64,000 nucleotides of DNA from Moniliophthora roreri (taxonomy: Eukaryota > Basidiomycota > Agaricomycetes > Agaricales > Marasmiaceae): NCBI GenBank assembly GCA_001466705.2, contig LATX02000144.1, forward strand, positions 186,001-250,000, written 5' to 3'. This document shows, piece after piece, positions 47,691 through 58,500 of this stretch. How positions within the stretch are numbered: the first letter of the stretch is position 1; the number at the start of each line of letters is the position of its first letter. The position numbers and the translations under genes are program-made. The notes beneath the pieces were generated by a model. That model was not told the DNA's origin. It did not search any database and saw only the letters and a program-made list of their open reading frames with translations.

Positions 47691-49735
47691 GAAGATGCTC
47701 AAAAACCTATGCCTCTACTATGAAAACATAAGGCCTGTGGTGCCAAAATACTTTGAAAAAGATATATATAAGTTCTTGATTCTTAGTTTTGTTTTGCAAG
47801 TTGGTTCAGCATGGTTCACTGTTACTGCAATGTCAAAAATAATTCTCAGTGTATTACTCGGTAGCTCAGAGATGAATGCTTTCAAAGCAGCTTCTCAGAT
47901 CAAGATTTAGTATTCATTTTTGTAAATTATGCAAGTCCTTTGCAATGTCACTAAGTTCAAGTTTAAAGAGCTTGATTTGTGAGTTCTGAAGTCAATATAC
48001 TTGGACAGATGACTTAGAAACAAGGGTCTGATGCAAAAGACAATGGTTAATAAGGTTTTAACCAGGTCAAGCTGAAGAAGCTTGTCAACTGGTCATAGGT
48101 TTAAATACAAATGACTTCTAACTAATGACTAAGTATTCAGAGCTAAATATAGCTACAATGAATAAGTGTAAAAGTGAGTCAAAAAGGCCATTAGTTAAAC
48201 AATTGAGATGAGTAAGGAACAGACTAAGTATGAGTAATTGAAATGAACATGTCCATGTAATCTGAGGAAAAGGAATTTGTAACATTACCTCCTGCTTATG
48301 TTTGATGTTTCATGATGAATAAGCATATTGTTGGCANACACAGTGTACTGGAAAAGGTCCTAGACCAATTTCTACAAAGAGCTCAGTGCAGGCACACCCC
48401 TTGCTAAGACTCTAAGTGTGTCACAACCTGATACACAACACAGGCCACACTCCAAGTGCTCAAGGCTCCTTCTTGGTGTAAAGTGTCTCTTGAAAAAGTG
48501 CTATAATGCACTTAAGATGTTACTCTTAGTCTCTTATGACACAAGTTTGTTATCAGATTTCTATCTCTCTGGAGTCACTCAGGACCAATCTCCAGAGCCT
48601 GAAGTGAGGAAGCAAAACTGGAATGGCACACAAATTTATACACCAAACAAACTCTTCATGTATTCACAATTGGAGGGGGCAGAGTTACTTGAGTATGTAC
48701 AAATATCTAGCTGTCCTTATATATAGTCCAAGGAATATATCTACAGAAAGATATAAATAAGGTCCAATAATTCAGGAAATGATAAATGAGTGATGGAGAT
48801 ACTAAAAGAGGGAATATTTGGATGTCACAGAGTCTGGCCACTAGGGTATCTAACCATATCCACATGGGTATCTACATTTCCAGGTGTTCTGGGCTCTATA
48901 ATTTGTATTTTCTCTTTTCTAAGTCAGGTATCTATGAGCAGATGGCTGTATCTGTCCCATCTCTTTACAGCATTTCCCTTTTCAGTATTCTCACATCGGC
49001 AGAGGCCTAGATGCCAAAGTTTCCAAGGTCAGAACATACTGTTACTGTTTCTATCTCCTTTGACAGTGCATGCTCAGTCTTATTTAGGACTTCTTGTGTG
49101 TTAGCTATTCTTCATATGTCTCGTGGTATCTGTCTGTAGGTAGTGGATGTCCTTTGGAAGTGATTTCCGTTGTTCCGAGATGACTTTATACCTAGTTAGC
49201 TTATCACATATTGTTTAGCCACCAGTGAATTCTTTATTAAGAGATCGCCTGCTTTGACTCTGATCTATATATTGACTTCAGAGGAGGATTGTTCTATGAT
49301 CTTTCCTGTTCTAAGTTGTCTCTCTGTTTTGGTGTCTCCTCTAAGTACCTCTGTACTGTTTGACCACAGATTGCACTTTGCAGATGTCATAGAAAGGTAA
49401 GGTAGAAATTAAAATCCCATTGATAGCACTTTGAGAGCTTGATTAACTGGCCAATGCATTCATTGGGCCATAGTTAGGTTCCCTACAGGTTTCAGAAGTG
49501 ATCCATTTTGGATCTGATACATAGATAAGTCAGGAAGTACAGCTTTGACACCTCTGTATAGCGTATCATATAGCTCTTTGTACTTTCCAAGGTACCATAG
49601 CTTCTCTAAGGCAATGACTAGCAGACTGTGCTCACTCTAGTTCTTATTACCCGTTATCTGGTGTCATATTAAAGTGTTCCAATTTAAAAGTAGTGTAAAA
49701 TGAATAAAAGTGGGTCTTTTCTAGGTTAGACATAT
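47691..49735. other. Non-copia segment inside the element, with inverted-repeat arm
   Basis: CpG-poor sequence unlike copia. 47692-47935 is the reverse complement of 41965-42214. The AACCAGGTCAAGCTGAAGA block near 48060 matches one near 36745. An N at 48337 marks a join. No supported gene. Confidence 0.55.
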
Positions 49736-51407
49736 TAGCACATATTCCTGCCAAGTCCAAAGCTGGGCACAGCTCCAAGGTGAAGCTGAAGCACATGGCC
49801 TTTGTACCAGATGCATCAGCCTCACTTATCTCTGTTGCTCATATGGATGAGGACGGTTGCTACACTATCTTTGGTAATGGCAAGTCACTTTGTTTCCAGT
49901 TGAATAATGGTAGTGAACTTCTATGCTGCCTCTCTACTTCAGAGAATGTTGTCTTCACTGGAACAAAGAACCATCAGCACCTCTACACTCTTGACTCTCT
50001 GGATTCGTCTACACCAGATGTGGTCTTCCTCACCCACAAGTATGCCTCTACTCTTAAGGAACTCCATGTGAAGCTTGTCCATCTCAGCTATTTCATCCTC
50101 ATTCTCATGTTGAAGGCTAGCTGGATTGATAGTGTGAAGATCTCAGACAAGGAGTTGAATTCTCAACCCCCTATTTGTGAACCATGCATAAAGGGCAAGA
50201 TGACACAGATCAGCTTGCATTTCCAAAAGGAGTGTTGTACTGAGTTCTTGGGACTCATTCACTCTGATCTTTGGAAAGCTTCTATCATCAGCCATAATGG
50301 CAACCACTATATTATTACCTTTAATAATGATTCCTCTGGGACTCACTGGTCTTATTTTCTGAAGCAGAAGACTGCCAATGAGGTGTCATCTGTAATAAAG
50401 GAATGGATTTGGAAGATTGAGTGTCTTACAACCCAGAAGCTCAAGCACTTCCATAGCGATGGTGGTGGCGAGTATGTCAATGCTTTGCTTCATGACTAGT
50501 TCCAGCTCAAGGGTATCACCTTCATCTGGACCTCTGCTCACACACCAGAGCAAAATGGAGTGTCTGAACACTTTAACCGCACTTCTGCTGGTCTTGTTCA
50601 CACTGTGCTCATCGACTCTAAGCTCCCTCTGTTCCTCTGGAATGAAGTGTGGTGCTATGCTGGCTATTGTCTCAATTGTGCCATGCAAGGCCTCAATCCC
50701 TTGAAAGGGATGACTGCTCACCAGATTCTCACTGGTTTCAAAGCCCATAGCCATGATTTCCATCCTTTTGGCTGCAAAGCCTATGTGTATGTGCATGAAA
50801 GTGCACATAACAAACTGGAACCTCAAGCTGAGGTTGGTTTCTTTGTCAGTTTTGACAGAAACCAGAAGGCTTATAGGGTCTATCTACCTGGGAAGTGCAC
50901 AGTGGTGACTTCAATTCATGTCAAGTTTGACCATTCAAGTTTTTCTGATGCCCCCATCGGCAATGAGGGAGAGTACAAGCAGCTTTATAATATGTTCACT
51001 GGCCTACAGTCTAACAATGCTGATTCAGTGTCCATCAAAAATGATGGTGTTGATTCTCCCTCAGCACCATCTGCATCTCCATCTGCCTCAGATCCTGTCA
51101 AGCCACCTCCTTCTCCTGTTCCTACTCCTTCTGCTCCCAAGTTGGAGCAACCCTCTACTTCTACTCCTTCTCCATCATCTCCTCTCTCTGCTCAGCACCC
51201 TAAGGCTATGCCTAAGTCTTGGCCTGATCCCTTAGTCCCACCTCTTTGCACACATTGTGCTGCTGCTAAAGAGGCCACTGCTTCTTCAGGGAGAGATGCT
51301 CAACCCAAGACCTTACATGCTGCTGTTCTCTCTGTTGGAGATAATCCACAGACTCTTGCCCAGGCACTCAATAGTCCTGAATGCAAGTATTGGGTTGAAG
51401 CTATTGA
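49736..51407 (+). pseudogene. Copia segment C: protease end, integrase, linker
   Basis: Resumes at GCACATATTCCTG within the protease/pre-integrase region and includes the His/Cys zinc region (CEPCIKGKM) and integrase core: HSDLW, HSDGGGEYVN and HTPEQNGVSE, the D,D,E catalytic triad. A TAG near 50497 interrupts the core. It then has the integrase C-terminal part (VGFFVSFDRN) and a Ser/Pro-rich linker to the RT. Ends at the N at 51408. Confidence 0.75.
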
Positions 51408-51408
51408 N

Positions 51409-52948
51409 TTTGTGAACCATGCATAAAGGGCAAGATGACACAGATCAGCTTCCATTCCCAAAAGGAGTGTTATACTGAGTTCTTGGGACTCATCCACTCT
51501 AATCTTTGGGAAGCTCCTATCATCAGCCATAATGGCAACCGCTATGTCATTACCTTTAACGACAATTCCTCTGGGACTCACTGGTCTTATTTCCTGAAGT
51601 GGAAGACTGCCAATGAGGTGTCATCCATGATAAAGGAGTGGATTTGGAAGATTGAGCATCTTACAGGCCAGAAGCTCAAGTGCTTCCATAGCGATGGTGG
51701 TGGTGAGTATGTCAATGCTTCGCTTCGTGACTGGTTCTGGCTCAAGAGTATCACCTTCACCTGGACCTCTGCTCACACACCAGAGCAAAATGGAGTGTCT
51801 GAACGCTTTAACCACACTTCTGCTGGTCTTGTTCACACTATGCTCATCGACTCTAAGCTCCCTCCATTCCTCTGGAATGAAGCATAGTGCTATGCTGGCT
51901 ATTGTCTCAATCATGCCATGCAAGGCCTCAATCGCTTGAAAGGAATGACTGCTCACCAGATTCTCACTGGTTCCAAAGCCCATGGCCATGATTTCTATCC
52001 TTTTGGCTGCAAAGCCTATGTGTATGTGCATGAAAGTGCGCATAACAAACTGGAACCTTGAGCTGTGGTTGGTTTCTTTGTTGGTTTTGACAGGAACCAG
52101 AAGGCTTATAGGGTCTATCTACCTGGAAAGTGCACAGTGGTGACTTTGATTCATGTCAAGTTTGACAATTCGAGTTTCTCTGATGCCCCCATCAGTGATG
52201 AGGGGGAGTACAAGCAGCTTTATGATATGTTCACTGGCCTACAGTCTAACAATGCTGATTCAGTGTCCATTGACGATGACAGCATTGATACTCCTTCAGC
52301 ACCATCTGCATCTCCATCTGCCTCAGATCCTGTCAAGCCACCTCCTTCTCCTGTTCCTACTTCTTCTGCTCCCAAGTTGGAGCAACCCTCTACTCCTACT
52401 CCTTCTCCATCATCTCCTCTCCCTGCTTAGTGCCCTAAGGCTATGCCTAAGTCTTGGCCTGATCCCTCAGTCCCACCTCTTCGCACATGTCGTGCTGCTG
52501 CTAAAGAGGCCACTGCTTCTTCAGGAGGAGACACTCAACCTAAGACCTCACATGCTGCTGTTCTCTCTGTTGGAGATAATCCACAGACTCTTGCCCAGGC
52601 ACTCAATAGTCCTGAACACAAGTATTGGGTTGAAGCTATTGAAGAGGAGTTGCAACACTTGGCTGGTACTGAGACATATGAGCTTGTGCCATGTCCTGAG
52701 AGTTGAAAGCCCACTGGCACCAAATGGGTTTTCAACATCAAATGGGATGAGCAAGGTCATATTGTGGAACACTGTGCTCGTCTTGTTGCGCAAGGGTTTA
52801 GCCAGATTCCTAGTGTGGATTTCTGGGATACCTATGTGCCTGTGGCTCATATAGAGTCCATTTGTGCCATCTCTGGCTTGGCTGCTACTCTCAACTGGGA
52901 GATTCATGTTGTGGATGTCAAATCAGCATTCCTCAACAGTGAAATACC
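51409..52948 (+). pseudogene. Copia segment D: integrase and reverse-transcriptase start
   Basis: Starts again at the CIKGKM region and repeats integrase (HSDGGGEYVNAS, HTPEQNGVSERF) and the linker. It enters the RT with KWVFNIKW, RLVAQGFSQ and VDVKSAFLN. In-frame stops occur near 51886, 52060 and 52430. Cut by the N at 52949 in the middle of the RT. Confidence 0.75.
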
Positions 52949-52949
52949 N

Positions 52950-54076
52950 TCTCTATGGGCTTCATCAATCTGCTTTCCTGTGGTACCAGAAGCTCAAGGA
53001 GATTCTCATCACACTTGGCTTCAAACCATGTCCCTCTGATCCCTGTGTCTTTGTTCATCATACTGAGAAGGGTACCATCATCATTACCTCTCATGTTGAT
53101 GATCTTAGTCTGTTTGCTAGCTCCAAGTCTATCCTTGATGAGTTCAAGTCTAACCTTAGCAAGCATGTTGTCATCTCTAATAAGAGAGAGATTTCTCAAC
53201 TGCTAGGTATGACTGTCACTCGAGACAGAGCAGCTCATACCATCTCCTTCAATCAGTCTTTGTATATTAACTCAATTGTTGAGTGCTTTGGTTTGAGATC
53301 AGCTCATCCCTCACCTACTCCTATTGCACATAGTACAAAACTTTCCAAGACACAGTCACCTACCACTTTGGAGGAGCAGTCCACAATAGCCAAAGTTCCC
53401 TACCAGTCAGCAGTTGGCTCTATCATGCATGCTGCTGTCATGACTAGGCTGCATTTCTCCCATGCCTGCCAGCATGTTTCTCAGAACCCTGGTGAGGCCC
53501 ACTGGACCACTGTGAAGCAGATCATTTAGTACTTGAAGGGTACTAGAAATCTGTCACTCACATTGAGTGGTGCATCTAAGTCCTTTAATGTCACTGCATG
53601 GTCAGATTCCAACTTTGCTGGCCATCCAGATCATGGATGGTCAGTCTCAGAATATGCTCTTTTCCTGGGAAGGGGATGCTCTTCTTGGAGATCCAGAAAG
53701 CAGACTGCCACTGCTTTCTTGACTAGTGAAGCTGAGTACTATGCAGCTCACCTTTGTGGTCATGAAGTCATCTGGTTCCACCAACTCATGGAGCAGATTG
53801 GCTTCCCTCTAGAGGCTCCAACACCTTTCCATGTTGACTCTCAGGCTGCTATTGTGAACATGAACTCTGAGCAGATCAATGGTTCCAATAAGTATGTCAA
53901 GGTGTCATATCATTGGATTCATGAAGCTGTCATTGAGGATCAACACATTGTCACTATGAATGTTCCCTTATGAGACAATTGTGCTAACATCTTCACCAAG
54001 AGCTTTGCTGGACCTGCTCACTCTTGCTTGGTTCAGATGCTTGGTCTTGAAGTTGTGGGTACTCGCTGAGAGGGAG
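52950..54076 (+). pseudogene. Copia segment E: reverse-transcriptase end, RNase H
   Basis: Picks up at LYGLHQSAFLWYQKLKEIL, so the RT section between SAFLN and LYGLHQ is absent. The RT catalytic pair lies in SHVDDLSLF. It runs to the RNase H domain (AWSDSNFAGH, KQTATAFLTSEAEYYA) and the C-terminal THD..-like tail, with TAG at 53527 and TGA at 53971. A purine tract GAGAGGGAG directly before the 3' LTR is the likely polypurine tract. Confidence 0.78.
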
Positions 54077-54334
54077 TGTTCAGATCTCTCAGACTTTTGG
54101 ACTATGTACAGACCTTTTTTGGTTCCTTTTAACTAGCACACCATTCTTCGCAATCTCATGTGACCTCTGTACAGTGGAGACTTTGTAACTGCCTTCCTTT
54201 CTTCCTTTCCTCAGTTGTGTTATCACCCAACTGAGGTATGCTTCTATCTATTATCATTCCCTTACATTAATGCTTACTATTTACTGTATCTAGCTTGTAT
54301 TGACTCTGTCTTACCTAGGTGCCTTTTCACTTCA
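54077..54334 (+). repeat. 3' LTR of the copia element
   Basis: 258 bp, starting TGTTCAGATCT after the purine tract and ending CACTTCA. Nearly identical to the 5' LTR over its second half (from TGTGACCTCTGTAC onwards) and more diverged over the first. Confidence 0.8.
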
Positions 54335-54359
54335 GTCTTCAGTGTGAAGTGCTGCCTCT

Positions 54360-54485
54360 GCTGAGGGTAAGGACCTTTGCTTGCAAAAGGCTTACTCTCA
54401 GCAGGAGTAGGTTAGAGGTTAGAGACTAGGAAGTACAGTTGAGGGTAAGTCCTTTCACTTGCGAAGAACTTACCCTCAACTGGTT
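54360..54485. repeat. Two consecutive hairpin-forming palindromes
   Basis: Copy 1 (about 54360-54404) pairs CTGCTGAGGGTAAG with CTTACTCTCAGCAG; copy 2 (about 54439-54484) pairs CAGTTGAGGGTAAGT with ACTTACCCTCAACTG perfectly. Both have a short loop containing CTTGC. They are related to each other and lie just outside the 3' LTR. Confidence 0.65.
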
Positions 54486-54621
54486 AGGGCTTGTACCTCA
54501 CACTGAGTCAGTTAGGGGTTCAGAGTTTGGAGTTAGGCAGTTTAGCAGTTTGTAGTTAGAGGTTAGGTAGTTAGGGTCTGGAGATGGATATATGTTAAAA
54601 AAACATGAGGGAAGTACCTAC

Positions 54622-55090
54622 TAGAGTTAAGTGAAAAAGTCCCTCCAACTTTTTGACCAGTAATTTACAGTAAATTACTGCACATGTGATCAGAAAATTT
54701 CCCTTCCACTTGCTACTGCTTGCAGTCTCCCCAAACGACAGATAACGACAAATTCACTATTTCATTCAAGAATATTCACAATTCCAATGTCAAGTACTAC
54801 CTCTACCAAACCCCCATTGTGTGCATGATATTGAATAATTGGAATCCACAACTGTTGGCAAGGAATCTGAGTTTGAGTTGGACTGGACTGGTGCTGGCTT
54901 AGAAGTTATGTGCGACTCGGTGCTCTCTAAGAAATCAGTGAATGCATCGCTATCAGGTGACCACGTGACAAAGTAATTTACTCGACCTGTGCGACCTCAA
55001 TCCGTGCCCATGTAAATTACTGTAAATTACTGTTATTTACTGGTAAAAAAGAGGTTCGGTCAAAAACTACTACTTTTTCACTCAACCCTA
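54622..55090. mobile_element. hAT-type MITE with exact 8-bp target duplication
   Basis: A 469 bp non-coding element. The ends are inverted: TAGAGTTAAGTGAAAAAGT on the left, TAGGGTTGAGTGAAAAAGT on the right when reverse-complemented, with further inner inverted similarity (TTTTTGACC, CAGTAATTTACAGTAA-type repeats). It is flanked on both sides by GTACCTAC (54614-54621 and 55091-55098). TIRs starting TAGRGTT and an 8 bp duplication are typical of hAT transposons. No transposase frame is present, so it depends on an element elsewhere. Confidence 0.8.
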
Positions 55091-55098
55091 GTACCTAC

Positions 55099-55903
55099 AG
55101 ACACGTAAAAACCTATGTACACGTGAGGGAAATAGTGACATCATACCGGCAATCTCGCATCAGTTCACGACGCATCCACTCTAGCCTCGTTTTGATCCCT
55201 GCCAACAATATATGAAGAGGCGAATCGAACGAAAAAGCGATCAACACAGACGTGACGTGGGTCACCACGGTCGTTGCACGGTCGACTTGAACGCGCGAGA
55301 AAGCATTGACCACAAGTTGACTACCATGACCACCACCATCTCAAGTACAAACTGGCAATACAGCGTACCGTCAAGTTACGCAAGAATGCTTTCATCGCCA
55401 AGCACATCTATGACCCATCGATCATCAGCATCTAGCTGGTGCTGTCATGTACGGCGACATACCAGCCTCTCTGGCCTTGACCTAGCATGAGTGGAATTCC
55501 AGACTGGTTCAGGATATTTGTACGTGTCACTTCGTTCTGTTCGATTACATATATACTAACTACCAGTGCATATTTTCAGTTTTTCAATTAGCGGAACGAC
55601 TGCAACGAATTATAATAATTATATTATATCCAGATGAACAATCACCGATACCGATCCTTGTCATCTCATTGGCTCCTGCTTCCCCGCAATGCACCTCCAC
55701 AATTACAGCAATCCGTATCATTCTGTACACGAGATTCATACCCGTCTACACTCGCAATAACTGGTACGGTTCTCTGCAACCAATGCGGTACTCTCGCGTT
55801 CGTGGTGTTTTTATTACTTCCCAGGTTTCCTGCCCTTTTTTCTCGTATTTTTCATTGCTTGTTCCCTTCCTTGATTCTTTTCGCCCCCAAACTTGCCTCA
55901 ACC
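55099..55903. other. Upstream region of the CobW-like gene
   Basis: CpG content returns to normal. Contains the presumed promoter of the gene starting at 55904, with an AT-rich run near 55605-55630 and pyrimidine-rich stretches at 55790-55870. Short frames only; no further gene supported. Confidence 0.4.
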
Positions 55904-58322
55904 ATGGGCGCAACCAAAACAGCCAAAGCCAAAGTCAAAAGGATTGTCGCACCTTTATCTGGGTCGCCCAAGGGCACAAAACATAAGAGCAAGAACAAAG
56001 ATAAGAAAGGCACCAAGTCTTCCTCTGCCAAAGACTCGCACCGACACCATGTCGACTCAAAACCAAAGAACACAAAGGGGAAGCAACAACGAATCAGGAA
56101 ATCCTCTGATCCTCGACTACCTGTCACGCTCCTCAGTGGTTTCCTAGGAGCGGGTAAGACGACCCTACTCAAGTACATCCTGAGCAACAAGGAACATGGA
56201 CTCAAGTGTGCGGTCATAGTCAATGATATGAGCTGTACGTCTTTTCGATCCACTTTCTCCCTGTTTGGGTGCTGATGATGGGTAGCCCTCAACATCGACG
56301 CGCAAATTGTCTCAAACCACAAGCTCACACGGACTGAAGAAAAGTTGGTGCAGATGCAGAACGGATGGTACACCTACCAGTCATTCTCGATACCCACGAA
56401 TGAATTTTTGACTCCGTCTTCCAGTATCTGCTGTACCCTTCGTGACGACCTACTCGAAGAAGTTGCCAGTATCGCCGAGGCCGGTGGAATCGACTACCTC
56501 CTCATCGAAAGCACGGGTATATCAGAGCCGATGCAGGTCGCTGAGACATTCACCTATGAATTTGCTGAACATGCTGCTGCGGCTGAAGAGGAACAAGGGA
56601 ATGGGAGGTTGGCAAGTCTTTTGAAAAAGGGAGGCTTACCAAAGATCGTAAGTTGTTCCCTCGTATAACATCTCTGGGGTCGTAATGACAAAATACTCTT
56701 TGTAGGCTCGCTTGGATACATGCGTCTCGGTGGTAGATGCTCTCAATGTGTTGAATGATTTCAACACGACTGATTTCATTACAGGTATGTCCGCTATTCT
56801 CTTACCTTTCGTGTTATGTTGATACAACATCCCAACAGATCGTCCCCAAGAAGCTGCCAACGGAGAAGTCGACCCCTCCGACGAGCGGAATGTAACTGAT
56901 CTGTACGTCCATCTCTGCCTACTACCAATGATACCATCTAACCGACAATTCTCGTTGTAACAGGCTCGTCGACCAAATCGAATTCTCCGACATCATCCTC
57001 GTCAATAAAACCGACCTCGCGTCCAAAGAAACCGTCGATAAAGTCCTTCAACTCATCAAAACCCTTAACCCTCGCGCCAAGATCATCTCGACAGTGAAAT
57101 GCCAGGTTCCTCTCACAGAGATCCTCAACACCCATCGGTTCTCGTTCGAGGAAGCCATTTTGGGGGCTGGTTGGTTACAGAGTTTGAAGGAGTCGACGAT
57201 GAGAGTGACGCCGAATGGGCAAACGAAAAATATACCCAAGCCTGAAACGGAGGAGTACGGGTATGTGTCCGACGTGATTCTGAAAGGGCAGTTGTTGACC
57301 AAATCTGCAGGATCTCCAACTTTGTCTACCAACGACGTCGACCTTTCCATCCTGAACGTCTATGGAAGATTATTGGTGACAAGTTCGTCGTTATCCAGAA
57401 TGAGTATGAAGGGCTTAATGGTGACGATGACGATGATGAAGGGAACGATGAAGAAAAGATGGACGAGGATAAGGAGGAAGAGCAGGAGGAAGAAGAAGAC
57501 GAAGAAACTCAACCTCAGCTCAACCCCAAAGCAAGGCTCGAGTCGAAGAATGCTTCTCCCGCTTTTGCGGCCTGTCATGCGGTCCAAAGGATTCTGTTGG
57601 CTCGCGACGAGGAATACGTTGTTTGGGTCAGTAATCTTTGAAGTTGAGTGTGACTGGTAGTTGATGGGATTGTTTGCCCCTCGTAGCGAATGGAGTCAAG
57701 CAGGTGTTATGTTCACGTTGGTCGGCGGTCTGAACTGATTTGCGTGCCAGCCTGAGGAAGTGAGTAGTTTCTGGTTGTATTTCTTGGACCAACATACTGA
57801 TTTGCGTCGATAACCCAGGAATGGGCCGATGGCAACAAGGAGGCTGTAGAAGTCATTAAACAGGACTTTATGGGCGAATGGGGAGATCGTCGACAGGAAA
57901 TTGGTGTAATAGAGCGCTCCAACCCGTTCAGGCAACCCTTTTAACCAGTATGTTTTAGTTTTTATTGGCGGTGGCGAGAAACCCATGCAACGTTATTTGA
58001 TCGAGAAGGAACTGGACGGCGCATTGCTTACCGACGAGGAATGGGAGGAATGGCAAAAGGTAACAATACTGCCTTTCATTCATCGGACGTGCGCTCACGC
58101 AATATTTCGTCTAGATCATGCTGTCCAAGGACCTGAACGATGACGAAAAAGAGGAAAAGCTGCTCCAGATGTTCAGAGATGGCTGTGAGTAATTGCAACT
58201 GCTCGGATTAACTGTTTTCCGCTAGACCACTGACCAACCTTCTTCCAGTCGAAGATTGGCTAGACCCTCTCAATCCACCCGAAGGCTTTGAGGTCGACCA
58301 CGACCACGATCATCATCACTGA
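55904..58322 (+). pseudogene. CobW/ZNG1-type metallochaperone GTPase gene with two apparent lesions
   Basis: COG0523 G3E GTPases of this class deliver metal, in ZNG1's case zinc to methionine aminopeptidase. ATG in a CAACCATGGGC context, then a Lys/Ser-rich N terminus, Walker [16 protein letters not shown], the metal-binding CxCC ([11 protein letters not shown], split by the intron at 56369-56424), ESTGISEP and NKTDL. After HPERLWKIIGDK comes an acidic loop, then the CobW C-terminal domain and a His-rich end (DHDHDHHH). One extra base near 57568 (GCGGCC) shifts the frame before RSKGFCWLATR, and a TGA at 57736-57738 stands where Trp is expected before FACQPEE. Exons beyond remain well conserved, so decay is recent or these are sequencing errors. 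Confidence 0.7.
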
Positions 58323-58500
58323 ATATGTCAAAGTTTATCGGACATTAGACTAAGCCGTTTCACTTCCAAAACATGAAAATAATTTCTTTTCGAATGCAAA
58401 TGGTATAGGTACAATGACATTGAATGTAAAGAATTGCTGTATTACACTTGGTCAGGAACCTATCGGTATCCCATGACCAGCACTTCTAGGCGTAACCATC

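Larger units (their letters stand above)
44459..54334 (+). mobile_element. Ty1/copia-type LTR retrotransposon, composite and degenerate
   Basis: Bounded by related ~257 bp LTRs starting TGTTCAGATCTCTCAGACTT. Domain order gag, zinc knuckle, protease, integrase, reverse transcriptase, RNase H is copia type. The interior is not one element: gag-protease parts occur twice, integrase three times, and a 2 kb unrelated segment (47691-49735) interrupts it. Single N characters at 46331, 51408 and 52949 coincide with jumps in homology; another N lies at 48337. Many frames carry stops. It is either nested insertions or, more likely in part, contig joins across unresolved repeat copies. Not autonomous as written. 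Confidence 0.85.
33421..54600. other. CpG-depleted, AT-rich, repeat-dominated block
   Basis: From about 33.4 kb the CG dinucleotide nearly vanishes while TG and CA remain common. By eye, 36421-38700 holds about three CG in 2.3 kb; single 60-base lines in flanking genes hold up to five. Exceptions are a coding-looking island at 34.69-35.48 kb and part of the copia interior. The pattern fits long-term cytosine methylation and deamination of silenced repeats. The block contains few open frames, LTR-like repeats, a minisatellite and the copia element. Confidence 0.75.

Noticed and set aside
54410..54600. Repeated GTTAG/GTTAGGG words suggesting degenerate telomeric sequence
   Set aside because: Spacing is irregular and units vary; too degenerate to support a telomeric origin.
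33421..54600. CRISPR-like or phage-derived system in the repeat block
   Set aside because: No regularly spaced short repeats; spliced eukaryotic genes on both sides and a copia element show fungal nuclear DNA.
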